Below are positions 52,290 to 60,790 of a DNA stretch of 64,000 bases, in pieces (positions within the stretch are counted from its first letter, which is position 1; each line of letters opens with the position of its first letter). This DNA is from Desulfomicrobium macestii. GTDB lineage: Bacteria > Desulfobacterota > Desulfovibrionia > Desulfovibrionales > Desulfomicrobiaceae. Position numbers and translations under genes: made by a program. Location: positions 186,001 to 250,000 of the forward strand of contig NZ_JADBGG010000002.1 of NCBI RefSeq assembly GCF_014873765.1, in the 5' to 3' direction. The notes under the pieces are model-generated. The model saw only the letters and a program-made list of their open reading frames with translations. It had not been told where the DNA came from and did not search any database.

Positions 52290-53378
52290 CTAGTCCTGCC
52301 ACCGCACGCGGATGTTCCGGATTCTATCGATGTTGGCAAAAAATGCCTCGACGACTTCGGGGTCGAAATGACTGCCCGAGCTTTCGCGGATGATGGCCAG
52401 GCATTTTTCCTCGGGGAAGGCTTCCTTGTATGGCCTTTCGCTGGCCAGGGCGTCGTAGGTGTCGACCACCGCGACGATGCGCGCCGCCAGGGGGATGTCT
52501 TCACCGGACAAGCCGAAGGGATAGCCGCTGCCGTCCCAGCGCTCGTGATGGAGCAGGGCCAGCGTGCGGGCCAGGTCGAGCAATTCGTTGCCGTCCAGAT
52601 CCTTTCTGTCCCACTGCTCACAGCTCGAATGCGCCTCTTCCTTGCTGGTCAGGGGGCCCAGGATCTCGCAGCCGAACATGCAATGCTGCTGCATGATCTT
52701 CCACTCGGCGGGGTCGAGTTTGCCGGGTTTTAAAAGCACTTCGTCGGGGATGCCGATCTTGCCGATGTCGTGCAGCGGGGCGCAGTCGCGCAGGTTGGCG
52801 CAGCTTGACTCGTCCAGCCCCAGGGCCTCGGCCAGGACCGCCGCGATTTCTCCGACCCGGATGACATGATGGCCGGTCTCGTTGTCTTTGTATTCGGCGG
52901 CGCGGCTCAGCCGGTGCATGATCTGGCGCCGGGTGCGCTCCAGTTCGGCGGTGCGCTGACGCACGAGCTGTTCGAGGTTGGTCTGGTATTCCCTGTTTTC
53001 CCGGATCAGCCTGGCTTTTTCGATGACCTTGCCAAGGGTATGGTCGAGGATGCTGAAATTGTGCAGGGGCTTGGTCAAAAAGTCCCACGCGCCAAGCCTT
53101 ACGGCCTGCAGCGCGTCGTCGACCACGCCCACGCCCGAGAGGACGATGACGGGCAGTTCCGGCGCCTCGATTTGAGCCTGCCGGAGGAAACCGTAACCAT
53201 CGAGGACCGGCATGTTCAGATCGACGATGACGGCCGCCAGCTCGGGCAGGACCTTGCGCATGGCGTCGAGACCCTCGCGTCCGTTGGCCGCGTCGAGGGT
53301 CTCGTATCCAAGGTCTTCAAGGTAGGCGCACAGGGAGCGGCGCAGTCCGTCTTCGTCGTCTATAACCAGGATGTTCAT
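52290..53378 (-). CDS. Response regulator with HD-GYP phosphodiesterase domain
   Basis: A 362-aa protein with a receiver domain (Asp near 53 in VIVDLNMPVLDG, Lys in TKPL), a coiled linker (about 125-155) and an HD-GYP domain (HDIGKIGIPD, HHERWDGSGYPFGL, GSHFDPEVVEAF). HD-GYP proteins hydrolyse c-di-GMP. It lies 75 bp downstream of the sensor kinase and 24 bp upstream of the FIST gene, so the kinase is its probable partner. Confidence 0.95.
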   Translation of the reverse strand: MNILVIDDEDGLRRSLCAYLEDLGYETLDAANGREGLDAMRKVLPELAAVIVDLNMPVLDGYGFLRQAQIEAPELPVIVLSGVGVVDDALQAVRLGAWDFLTKPLHNFSILDHTLGKVIEKARLIRENREYQTNLEQLVRQRTAELERTRRQIMHRLSRAAEYKDNETGHHVIRVGEIAAVLAEALGLDESSCANLRDCAPLHDIGKIGIPDEVLLKPGKLDPAEWKIMQQHCMFGCEILGPLTSKEEAHSSCEQWDRKDLDGNELLDLARTLALLHHERWDGSGYPFGLSGEDIPLAARIVAVVDTYDALASERPYKEAFPEEKCLAIIRESSGSHFDPEVVEAFFANIDRIRNIRVRWQD

Positions 53379-53453
53379 GGGTTTTCCCGCCTTGCCGGCC
53401 TGCTCATGATGTCTGACATGCCCGCCTTGATATGTTGAAATCCTGCCGTCCGT

Positions 53454-56400
53454 CTAGGCATGCGACTCGTTTTTCACCGATTCGGCCGGTCCGGGCAATT
53501 CTATGCTGAACATGGTCCCTCCTTCGGGAGGGGCGGTGACGTACATGGCTCCGCCGTGGCCCTTGGTGATGATGAAGTAGGACACGGACAGCCCGAGGCC
53601 GGTCCCCGCTCCGGCGATCTTGGTGGTGAAGAACGGCTCGAAGATGCGTTTGCGGTTCTCAGGGGAGATGCCGGGCCCGTTGTCGGTGATGTCGATGCGC
53701 AGGCCCGTCCCCAGCGCTCTGGCCCGGATGCTGATGCAGGGATCGGAAACGGGCGGTTTGGCTTCGGCCATGGCCTGGGCCGCGTTGCGCAGCAGGTTCA
53801 GGAGGACCTGTTCGATTTCCGTTTCCGTGCAATGCAGGCAGGGCAGTTCTTCGGGCAGGTCCTTCACGATTTTTATGGATTTGAAATCGTAGTTTTTTTT
53901 GAGGTCATAGTCGCTGGAGGCGAGTCGCAGGGAATTGTCAAGGATGGTCCTTATGTCGCAGACCGAGCGTCTTGACTCGCTGCGTCTGCTGAAGTCGAGC
54001 ATGTGACGAATGATCTCCGCCGCCCGGACCGCCGCGCCCTGGATGTCGCGGATGAAGACGTCGATCTTGCGCTCCTTCAGGTAGCGGTCCACGTGGTCAA
54101 GGTTGGCGCCGATCTTCGCCGCCGCCTCGATGTTCTTGGGGAAGTCGGCCCTGGTGCGCAAAGTGATGGTCTGGGCCGCCTGGAGCACGATGCCGAGCGG
54201 GTTGTTGATTTCGTGGGCGATGCCGGCGGCTATGCCACCGAGCGAGAGCATTTTCTCGGACTGGATCATGCTCTCCTGCATGGCCCGCACGTGCGTGATG
54301 TCCCGGGTGATGGCCAGGATGCAGGGTGTGTCGTCGACGCTCATAAACCTGGCCGAAGTGGAGCATTGCATGATGTGCCCGTCACGGTGGCGCATGTCGA
54401 ATTCGAAGTTTTCCACTTGGCCGTCACGGAGCAGGGCTTGCACGAAGTCGGTCCGTCTTTCGGGCGAAGAGAAGATTTTCAGTTCCAGGGTGCTTTTCCC
54501 CAGGGCTTCGTCCCGGGAATACCCGGTGGTGCGCGTGAAGGTTTCGTTGACCTCCAGCAGTATCCCGTCTTCCTTTCTGGCCAGGGTGATGATGTCCGGA
54601 GAGAGCTGGAACAGGCGGGAGAACATTTCCTTTGAACGCCGCAGGGCTTCCTGGGCTTCTTTGAGTTCCGTGATGTCCACGGTCATGGACAGGATGCAGT
54701 CCTCGCCGTCCAGGGTAATCAGCCCGCCCGAGTAGAGAAGATGCCCAGTGCTCCCGTTGGGCCTTTGCACCCGGGTTTCGAGGTTGTGGATGTTGCGGCT
54801 GCCCTTGAGGCTCATGAATATCTCTTCCTGGTGCTCAACCGGCAATGCGCCGATTTCCTTGGGAGAGAGGTTGAGCAACTCGGTTTTGCTGATGCCCATC
54901 TTGTTCAGGAAGGCGGTGTTCGCGTCCATGTATTTTCCGTCCGGAAGGCGATTGATGGACATGGAATAGGGCGCGTGTTCAAAGATTGTGCGGAATCTCT
55001 TCTCGCTCTCCGCGATTTCGATCTGTTTTCTCTTGAGCATGGAAATGTCGCGGCCTTCAACGATAAAATTGACGACCTGACCATTCTCGTCGCGGAACGG
55101 AGACATAGTGAAGTCGATGTATGTTTCCTTGTCCTCGGTATCGACATGCACGACCTCACTGCGCACGGTCTGGCCCTTTTTGACCTGATCGATGAGATTC
55201 AAAAGAAACGATTCCGCCTTTTTCTTGTCGGGCCACCAGGGCCCGTCCCAGAAAGGCTTGCCCAGAACCTCCTCCGGTTTCGCCTTGGCCCATTTGATGC
55301 TGGTGCGGTTGGCGACGAGGAGGTTGCCCTTCAGGTCGAGCAGGCCGATGAATTGCGTGGTCTGTTCGAGCAGCGCCTTGTTCAGAGCCTGGGCGCGCTG
55401 CATTTCGACCTGGGCTTCCTTGCTTTTCTGGACGTCAAGATTGAGACCGATGATGCGGGTCGGGCGGCCTTCGTCGTCCCAGGAGACGGCGCGGCCCTTG
55501 CCCAGAATCCAGCGCCATGAGCCGTCCTTGGCGCGCAGGCGGTATTCCGCTTCGTACATGCCCCTGCCACCTTCATCAATGTAGGCGGAAAAGGCTCCCA
55601 TGGCTTTTTCGCGATCCTCGGGATGGATGAGTCTGGTCCAGTCCTCCACGCCGCCTGTCACGGCCCGGGGCGAGTATCCGAGCATGGAGTACCATTCCTG
55701 GCTGTGCATTTCCCGACCCTCTGACGGATAATTCTCCCAAAATCCCGCCTGGGTGGTCTCAAGGGCCAGCCGGAAACGGTCCACCTGTTCCGTCAGGGCG
55801 GACTCGGTGCGCCTTAGTTCATGGATTTTCCTGCGCAGCTTGCGGCTCAGGACCCACGCGATTCCCGCAAGCACCAACAGGATGATGGCCGTGAAAAGAG
55901 CCGCGAGCTTCAAGGCATCAAGGGTCTGCTTGTCAGGAAAGAATGTCGGAAATTGAAGCCATCGATCGATGATGCCTTTCTTTTCGGATTCGCTGATAAA
56001 GTCCAGAGCCTTGCTTACGGAACTGGCCAGCAGCGGATAGTGCCTGCTGACGCCGATGGACAGCTCCTGGGTCGCCTCCAGGCTTCCCGCGACGCGCAGG
56101 TTGGGCAGTTTTTCCTGGTCGATGTACCAGGCGGCCACGGCCAGATTCTCGACAAAGGCGTCGACCACCCCGAAGGACACGTCGCGCAGGCCTTCGCGGA
56201 TGGTTTCCACCTCCACCACGCTGAACCGGTCTCGGGCGGCCTCATGGACCATGCCGGCCGAAGCATAGCCCCGAACCACGGCCACGCGCATTCCGTCAAG
56301 GTCATCCAGGGTCAACTGGCCCTTGACGCGGCGGGAGGTGACGATGACATGCGGAATTGTTGCATAGGGTCGGGTGAAATACGTGTATTCGGAGCGATCC

Positions 56401-56726
56401 GCGGTGTTGACGATGGCCGGGGCCAGCGCCGTGGTCCCGTTTTGCAGGCCTTGCAGGACCTCGGTCCAGGGCACGCCCTGCTTGCGGAAGGTGATGCCGA
56501 GGAATTCTTCGATCCGCGCGATGATATCGGCGCTCAGGCCGGCAAATTCGCCGCCGGGTTTTTCGAATTCCAGAGGGGGAAATGAGCGGTCGAAGGAGAG
56601 AAGCAGGGAATCCCTGTGCTCGGCCAGCCACGCTCTCTCTTCCGGACTCAGGTCCGACGAGGGCATTGCTGCCGGGCATTGGCCGCATAGTGTCAGCAGC
56701 AGGAGCAGGGCAAGGATGAAACGCAT
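53454..56726 (-). CDS. Sensor histidine kinase with periplasmic binding-protein domain and four PAS domains
   Basis: A 1090-aa kinase. Signal peptide (MRFILALLLLLTLCGQCPA), a periplasmic solute-binding type 3 domain (about 30-240, starting SPEERAWLAEH), a transmembrane helix (about 255-275), four PAS/PAC domains, HisKA (GIAAGIAHEINNPLG) and HATPase_c (NLLRNAAQAM, ITDNGPGI, GTGLGLSVSYF). The architecture resembles BvgS/EvgS without the relay domains. The ligand could be an amino acid or other small solute. The start was placed at ATG 56726 because it begins a clean signal peptide; the frame is open 168 codons upstream without homology. Confidence 0.93.
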   Translation of the reverse strand: MRFILALLLLLTLCGQCPAAMPSSDLSPEERAWLAEHRDSLLLSFDRSFPPLEFEKPGGEFAGLSADIIARIEEFLGITFRKQGVPWTEVLQGLQNGTTALAPAIVNTADRSEYTYFTRPYATIPHVIVTSRRVKGQLTLDDLDGMRVAVVRGYASAGMVHEAARDRFSVVEVETIREGLRDVSFGVVDAFVENLAVAAWYIDQEKLPNLRVAGSLEATQELSIGVSRHYPLLASSVSKALDFISESEKKGIIDRWLQFPTFFPDKQTLDALKLAALFTAIILLVLAGIAWVLSRKLRRKIHELRRTESALTEQVDRFRLALETTQAGFWENYPSEGREMHSQEWYSMLGYSPRAVTGGVEDWTRLIHPEDREKAMGAFSAYIDEGGRGMYEAEYRLRAKDGSWRWILGKGRAVSWDDEGRPTRIIGLNLDVQKSKEAQVEMQRAQALNKALLEQTTQFIGLLDLKGNLLVANRTSIKWAKAKPEEVLGKPFWDGPWWPDKKKAESFLLNLIDQVKKGQTVRSEVVHVDTEDKETYIDFTMSPFRDENGQVVNFIVEGRDISMLKRKQIEIAESEKRFRTIFEHAPYSMSINRLPDGKYMDANTAFLNKMGISKTELLNLSPKEIGALPVEHQEEIFMSLKGSRNIHNLETRVQRPNGSTGHLLYSGGLITLDGEDCILSMTVDITELKEAQEALRRSKEMFSRLFQLSPDIITLARKEDGILLEVNETFTRTTGYSRDEALGKSTLELKIFSSPERRTDFVQALLRDGQVENFEFDMRHRDGHIMQCSTSARFMSVDDTPCILAITRDITHVRAMQESMIQSEKMLSLGGIAAGIAHEINNPLGIVLQAAQTITLRTRADFPKNIEAAAKIGANLDHVDRYLKERKIDVFIRDIQGAAVRAAEIIRHMLDFSRRSESRRSVCDIRTILDNSLRLASSDYDLKKNYDFKSIKIVKDLPEELPCLHCTETEIEQVLLNLLRNAAQAMAEAKPPVSDPCISIRARALGTGLRIDITDNGPGISPENRKRIFEPFFTTKIAGAGTGLGLSVSYFIITKGHGGAMYVTAPPEGGTMFSIELPGPAESVKNESHA

Positions 56727-56950
56727 GAGCCATTCCGGGGATGAAGATACAGGCCGTATGACTCGGCCATGGATGTCTCTAGCACGAGATTTGCCCCGGA
56801 AGCAATAAATGGGGCCGATCCTGGGCCTCTTTTCAGAAGGATGCCCAGGTCTTCGGGTTCGGGCGTCAGGGTTTGGCGTGTCTGACGCCCAGGCTGCGCC
56901 GGGCCACCCGGACAAATGCGTGGTATGACATTGTCTGCCTTTGCTACCCA

Positions 56951-56996
56951 AGGCAGTCAAGCATTTAGTGTTGTTGAAGATCCGAGTTGACTGCCT
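56951..56996. repeat. 10-bp inverted repeat just after the AOR gene
   Basis: AGGCAGTCAA (56951-56960) and TTGACTGCCT (56987-56996) face each other across 26 bp, directly after the AOR stop. No T tract follows, so it is a weak terminator or an mRNA-end structure. The rest of the gap to 56727 shows nothing recognisable. Confidence 0.5.
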
Positions 56997-56997
56997 A

Positions 56998-58941
56998 TCA
57001 GGCCCGCTTGCCTCCGTGGGGATAGGCGTGAAGCGGCCAAAGAGTCGGCCCGGTCCACTCGGGGTAGGGTCCCTCGTCGTGCAGACGCGCTCCTTCTCTG
57101 CCAAGGCCCAGTTCTTCCATGCGTTCCCGGGTGGGGATGCCGGTTTGCGCGTCCTGCCCTTGAAGGGCGTAGTAGCGGCGGAGAAGGTCCCGGTGCCTGG
57201 CACGCTCCTTTTCCATTTCTTCCGGGCCATGGTGGTCCGGGTTCAGGGGGATGGAGTCGTGGGCGCTGGTGATGCCCCGGCGGGCGTTGAAGGCTTTTTC
57301 CAGCGTGTAGATGCGGTCCGCTGCGTCAACGAGGCTCTTTTCGGAAAAGGTCTCTCCGGTGGCCGAACTCAGCAGGCGGGCCAGTCCTTCGAAAAGAGGA
57401 TGCTTCCAGGCCAGGGGCAGGGCGTTGGCCCAGGAATTGACCGCTCCCTTGCAGCGTCCCACGGAGTCGGCCAGGGTGCAGACCCGCTCCGAGAGAATGA
57501 TGGCCTGCACCGGGTCGTCCATGTCCGCATGCATGGCTCCGGAAGCCTGGAGCCTGGGATAGAGGTCCGGATCGTTTTCGCCGTAGGCCCAACTGCGTCC
57601 GCGCAGATGGTCGGCGCCGCGTGTCGAGGTGGCGTGGGCCAAGGCGAAGAGTCCGGCCGGGTAGGGGCCGCGGCTCAGGCCCTTGACGTGGTAACAGTAC
57701 TGCATGGCCTCGGGGCCGAGAATCTTGGCCATGGAGAGCATGCCTTCGGCCAGGATATTGCCGAAGCCCTCCCGCAAGGCCGTCAGATGCACCAACTCGA
57801 TCTGGTCTGCGGCGTTCTCCCAGGACAGGTCGAGACCGCCGGTCTGTTCGCGGGTCAGGATGCCGCGCGCAAAGAGGTCCTTGGCCAGGGCGATGGTGTT
57901 GCCCAGCGGAATGACGTCGAGGCCGTAGATGTCGCCAAGATTGCTCATCTCCATGATGGCCACGGGATCGCAGACCCCGCAGTTGGTGCCCATGCAGAAG
58001 ATGGACTCGTATTCAAGCGCTTCGCCGTGTTCGCCTTTGCGCGAGCCGTCCGGGATCTCGTACACGTTCTTGCAGCGCACGGAGCAGTTCCCGCAGCCCG
58101 TGCGGCCGATCTCGTATTTCTTCCAGGCCTCGGGTCGCAGTTGCGGCGGCACCTCGCCCGGCTCCAGGTACTTGGTGTAATTGCGAAAGCCGGGGCGCCA
58201 GTCGCTCATGCCGTGATGGGAGCCGTACTTGGCGGCCACGTTCCGCTGAAATTCGTCCTTGGCGAAGAATTCCCGGTCAAGGGCGGCCAAGTCCTTGAAG
58301 GTCCCGGGGTCGGCCAGACTTACCGAATGGTTGCCGACGACAACGACCGCCTTGAGGTTCTTGGAGCCGAGCACCGCGCCGCTGCCACGCGCGGCCGAAG
58401 CGTATTTGTCGACGATGGTCGAGGCGAAGCGGACCAGGTTTTCGCCCGCCTGACCGATGCAGGCCACGGAGGCCTTTTGGCCGTGCTTGGCCAGGAGCAG
58501 ATCGGTCGTTTCCCAGGCGCCCTTGCCCCACAGGTGCGCGGCGTCGTGCAGCTCGGCGCTTTCCGGCGTGACCAGCAGGTAGCAGGGTTTTGGCGCGCGG
58601 CCGGTGATGATGATCTGGTCGGCCCGTGCGCGCTTCATGACCGTGGCGAAGCGTTCGCCTGCGTTCCCGTCGCCGAGGATGCCCGAATAGGGTGAGAGGG
58701 TGGAGACTTCCATGCGACTGGTCATGCCTAGAATTGTCCCGGACAGCGGGCCAGGGGCGATGCAGTAGACGTTTTCGGGGTTCAAGGGGTCCGTGCCGGG
58801 GGGCACACGGTCGAAAAGCGTCTTGGAATTGAGGCCTCGGCCGCCCAGGAAGGAGACGGCCAGTTCGCGCGGCAGCTCCCCGGAACGGGCCTTCATTGTC
58901 GAGAGGTCGATATCCAGAATGCGCCCGGTCCAGCCGTGCAT
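56998..58941 (-). CDS. aor: Tungsten-containing aldehyde:ferredoxin oxidoreductase
   Basis: A 647-aa AOR-family enzyme oxidising aldehydes to acids with reduction of ferredoxin. The N-terminal pterin-binding domain starts WTGRILDIDLSTMKA and has FLGGRGLNSKTLFD. The 4Fe-4S ligands are in CGNCSVRC (about 282-289) with a fourth Cys in ADSVGRCKG (about 496); LRGR and GPYPAG are seen as in W-pterin enzymes. ATG 58941 has GGAGG four nt upstream. Wtp-type tungstate uptake genes in the same window fit its cofactor. A sigma-54-like promoter and a large palindrome lie upstream. Confidence 0.95.
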   Translation of the reverse strand: MHGWTGRILDIDLSTMKARSGELPRELAVSFLGGRGLNSKTLFDRVPPGTDPLNPENVYCIAPGPLSGTILGMTSRMEVSTLSPYSGILGDGNAGERFATVMKRARADQIIITGRAPKPCYLLVTPESAELHDAAHLWGKGAWETTDLLLAKHGQKASVACIGQAGENLVRFASTIVDKYASAARGSGAVLGSKNLKAVVVVGNHSVSLADPGTFKDLAALDREFFAKDEFQRNVAAKYGSHHGMSDWRPGFRNYTKYLEPGEVPPQLRPEAWKKYEIGRTGCGNCSVRCKNVYEIPDGSRKGEHGEALEYESIFCMGTNCGVCDPVAIMEMSNLGDIYGLDVIPLGNTIALAKDLFARGILTREQTGGLDLSWENAADQIELVHLTALREGFGNILAEGMLSMAKILGPEAMQYCYHVKGLSRGPYPAGLFALAHATSTRGADHLRGRSWAYGENDPDLYPRLQASGAMHADMDDPVQAIILSERVCTLADSVGRCKGAVNSWANALPLAWKHPLFEGLARLLSSATGETFSEKSLVDAADRIYTLEKAFNARRGITSAHDSIPLNPDHHGPEEMEKERARHRDLLRRYYALQGQDAQTGIPTRERMEELGLGREGARLHDEGPYPEWTGPTLWPLHAYPHGGKRA

Positions 58942-59040
58942 GAGTCCTCCTTGGCAAGGGTTGGGGTGTGGTTTCCCCATACTTCGGATCAGGCGCGTTG
59001 CCTAGATGCGCGGAAGCGTTCACAGGTTGGTTTGAAGATC

Positions 59041-59056
59041 CGCAACGGGTACGCCC
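59041..59056 (-). promoter_or_regulatory. Candidate sigma-54 promoter of the AOR gene
   Basis: On the minus strand GGGCGTACCCGTTGCG has GG (59055-59054) and GC (59043-59042) with 10-nt spacing and a perfect TTGC at -12; the -24 part is GGGC instead of TGGC. Predicted start near 59030, about 90 nt before the AOR ATG. Confidence 0.5.
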
Positions 59057-59069
59057 GAGGCAGATTCGA

Positions 59070-59107
59070 GACACCCATAATACGTACAGATGCGTATTAT
59101 GGGTGTC
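59070..59107. promoter_or_regulatory. Large perfect palindrome upstream of the AOR promoter
   Basis: Fifteen-base perfect arms (59070-59084 and 59093-59107) around an 8-nt centre. It lies about 40-80 bp upstream of the predicted AOR start and could be a regulator binding site, or a terminator for transcription entering from the left. No long T tract. Confidence 0.55.
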
Positions 59108-59346
59108 TGCATTTTGGTAGCACTACATATTACATTTCAGGTTCTTGATGAATAGAAATACGAGCATACGGAGTGAAAAACGTACAGGTTGGTGAATTCA
59201 AACAGATTGAAGTGGTGTATGGAACGCAGTCAAAAAAATACTTTTTTGAAGATCTGAATATTTTAAATAAATAGCATTCTGTATTTTTTGTATAAAATTA
59301 AATAATTTTCTGAATAATAATTAATAATTTTTTGGAGGGTGCCGTT
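59108..59346. other. AT-rich gap before the orphan gene
   Basis: Strongly AT-rich DNA. A 33-codon frame from GTG 59173 to TAG 59272-59274 (ending YFFEDLNILNK) is open on the plus strand, with GGAG overlapping its start; it may be a relic of a longer gene of foreign origin. Several TATA-like stretches (59250-59330) can serve as promoter for the next gene. Confidence 0.4.
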
Positions 59347-60009
59347 ATGAAAGAAAAAAGAATTTTTAATTTGTGCTTTGATAACAAGCATATCGTTTTT
59401 TATTGTGGAGCTTCTCAGGATGATATAGTGCAACTTGTGCAACTTGATCGTGTTGTATATGAAGAAGAGCATCTTGTTCCATTGTCTAGGATTAAGAGCT
59501 GGAACGATAAAAATAATAAAATTTATTGTGTTGCAAAAGAAATAGAATCAAATAAGATAATTGCATATATAGGCATGTTCCCTCTGAAAGAAAGAACTTT
59601 TATGGATGCTCTCAGAATTGACTTTGATGAAACAAAGATAACTCCAGACGATATAGATTGTTACGAAAAATCCAAGATGTATTATTTGTATATAAATTCT
59701 GTCGTTGTCGCTCCTGAGTACAAGTCAAATTTCTTGATTTATAAGAATATTTTTGCATGTTTCTTCGAGTTTGTTGTAGATCTTACACAGGATGATATTT
59801 TTATTTCTGACGCATGTGGCCGTGCCACGTCTGAAGAGGGAATCAAGCAGTGCAAGTCATTTTTGAGAATGCAGGAAGTTGCGAATGACGATAAGTCCGG
59901 GTTGCGGATTTTTCACGCCAAGCTGTTTCCGGTATCCATGCGACTTCCTTTCGATGTCGGGAAGAAGATTCACAAATTGTACACTGAAAAATATGCATGC
60001 ATGGCGTAA
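59347..60009 (+). CDS. AT-rich orphan protein, possibly GNAT-like
   Basis: A 220-aa protein I do not recognise. Base composition (rich in AAA, ATA, TTT codons) is far from the GC-rich neighbours, indicating recent transfer. A core of YCVAKEIESNKIIAYIGMFPL followed by YYLYINSVVVAPEYKSN resembles the strand-loop-helix order of GNAT acetyltransferases (including LuxI-like synthases), but the pyrophosphate loop is not clear. GGAGG precedes ATG 59347. The last 130 bp regain a higher GC content. No mobile-element genes flank it. Confidence 0.75.
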   Translation: MKEKRIFNLCFDNKHIVFYCGASQDDIVQLVQLDRVVYEEEHLVPLSRIKSWNDKNNKIYCVAKEIESNKIIAYIGMFPLKERTFMDALRIDFDETKITPDDIDCYEKSKMYYLYINSVVVAPEYKSNFLIYKNIFACFFEFVVDLTQDDIFISDACGRATSEEGIKQCKSFLRMQEVANDDKSGLRIFHAKLFPVSMRLPFDVGKKIHKLYTEKYACMA

Positions 60010-60014
60010 CGGTC

Positions 60015-60575
60015 TCAGAGTGCCTGCCACAGGATCTTGCAGCCGATGGCAAGCAGCACGCCGCCGCCGAGCACTTCCGCGTACTGGCCGAGGCGGGTCT
60101 CGCAGCCGAGATATTTGCCCAGATGCAGGCCTGCGGCGGTGAAAAGCAGGGCCACCACGCCGATGATCGCCGCCGGGACCCAGATGGACAGGCCCAGCAT
60201 GGCAAGGGTGAAGCCGACGGCCAGGGCGTCGATGCTTGTGGCCACGGAGAGCATGATCAATTTTGTGCCCACGGTGGGGTCCTGGCAGGCATTGTCCTCG
60301 TCCTTGTGCAGCCCTTCCCAGAGCATGTGCCCTCCGATATAGAGGAGCAGGGCGAAGGCGATCCAGTGACCAAAGCGCAGAAAATATTCGCGTACGGCAT
60401 AGCCGCCAAACCAGCCGATGATGGGCATGACGGCCTGAAATAGTCCGAAGTGCCAGGCCAGACGAAAGGTGTGCCGCCTGGTCACGACCTTGAGCGCCAC
60501 GCCCGAAGCGATGGCAACGGCAAAGGCATCCATGGCCAGGGCGATGGCCACGGCCATAATTTCAACGAAAGGCAT
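60015..60575 (-). CDS. mntP: Manganese efflux pump MntP
   Basis: A 186-aa membrane protein with six helices in two DUF204 repeats. Conserved acidic motifs ALAMDAFAVAIASG and SVATSIDALAVGFTL hold the Asp residues needed for Mn(II) export. ATG 60575 has AGGAG upstream. It converges with the AT-rich orphan gene (stops 5 bp apart) and is divergent from speA. No yybP-ykoY manganese riboswitch is visible upstream. Confidence 0.94.
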   Translation of the reverse strand: MPFVEIMAVAIALAMDAFAVAIASGVALKVVTRRHTFRLAWHFGLFQAVMPIIGWFGGYAVREYFLRFGHWIAFALLLYIGGHMLWEGLHKDEDNACQDPTVGTKLIMLSVATSIDALAVGFTLAMLGLSIWVPAAIIGVVALLFTAAGLHLGKYLGCETRLGQYAEVLGGGVLLAIGCKILWQAL

Positions 60576-60790
60576 TGTGTTCTCCTGCGGGTGAAAGGGC
60601 AAAAGGCAGATAGCCCAAGGTGTGGCGCAAGGCAAAGCCGAAATTGAGCCGTTCCAGGGGCCGGAAAGTCACGGTGTGCCGACGGGGCACAAGATTTATT
60701 GACGGCCTGCCCCCCGCTGTTTAGAGGGGGTGCGCTGGCCCGGATTCTAGCTGGGCTTGTATCATTCAGGTAAGACGGTGGAGGATTTTG

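Noticed and set aside
56941-58695. 584-codon plus-strand frame opposite the AOR gene, and similar ones opposite the HdrA and polyamine genes
   Set aside because: Antisense shadows of well-conserved genes, without ribosome sites or known motifs.
60576-60790. Manganese (yybP-ykoY) riboswitch upstream of mntP
   Set aside because: The conserved internal-loop sequences are absent on the minus strand.
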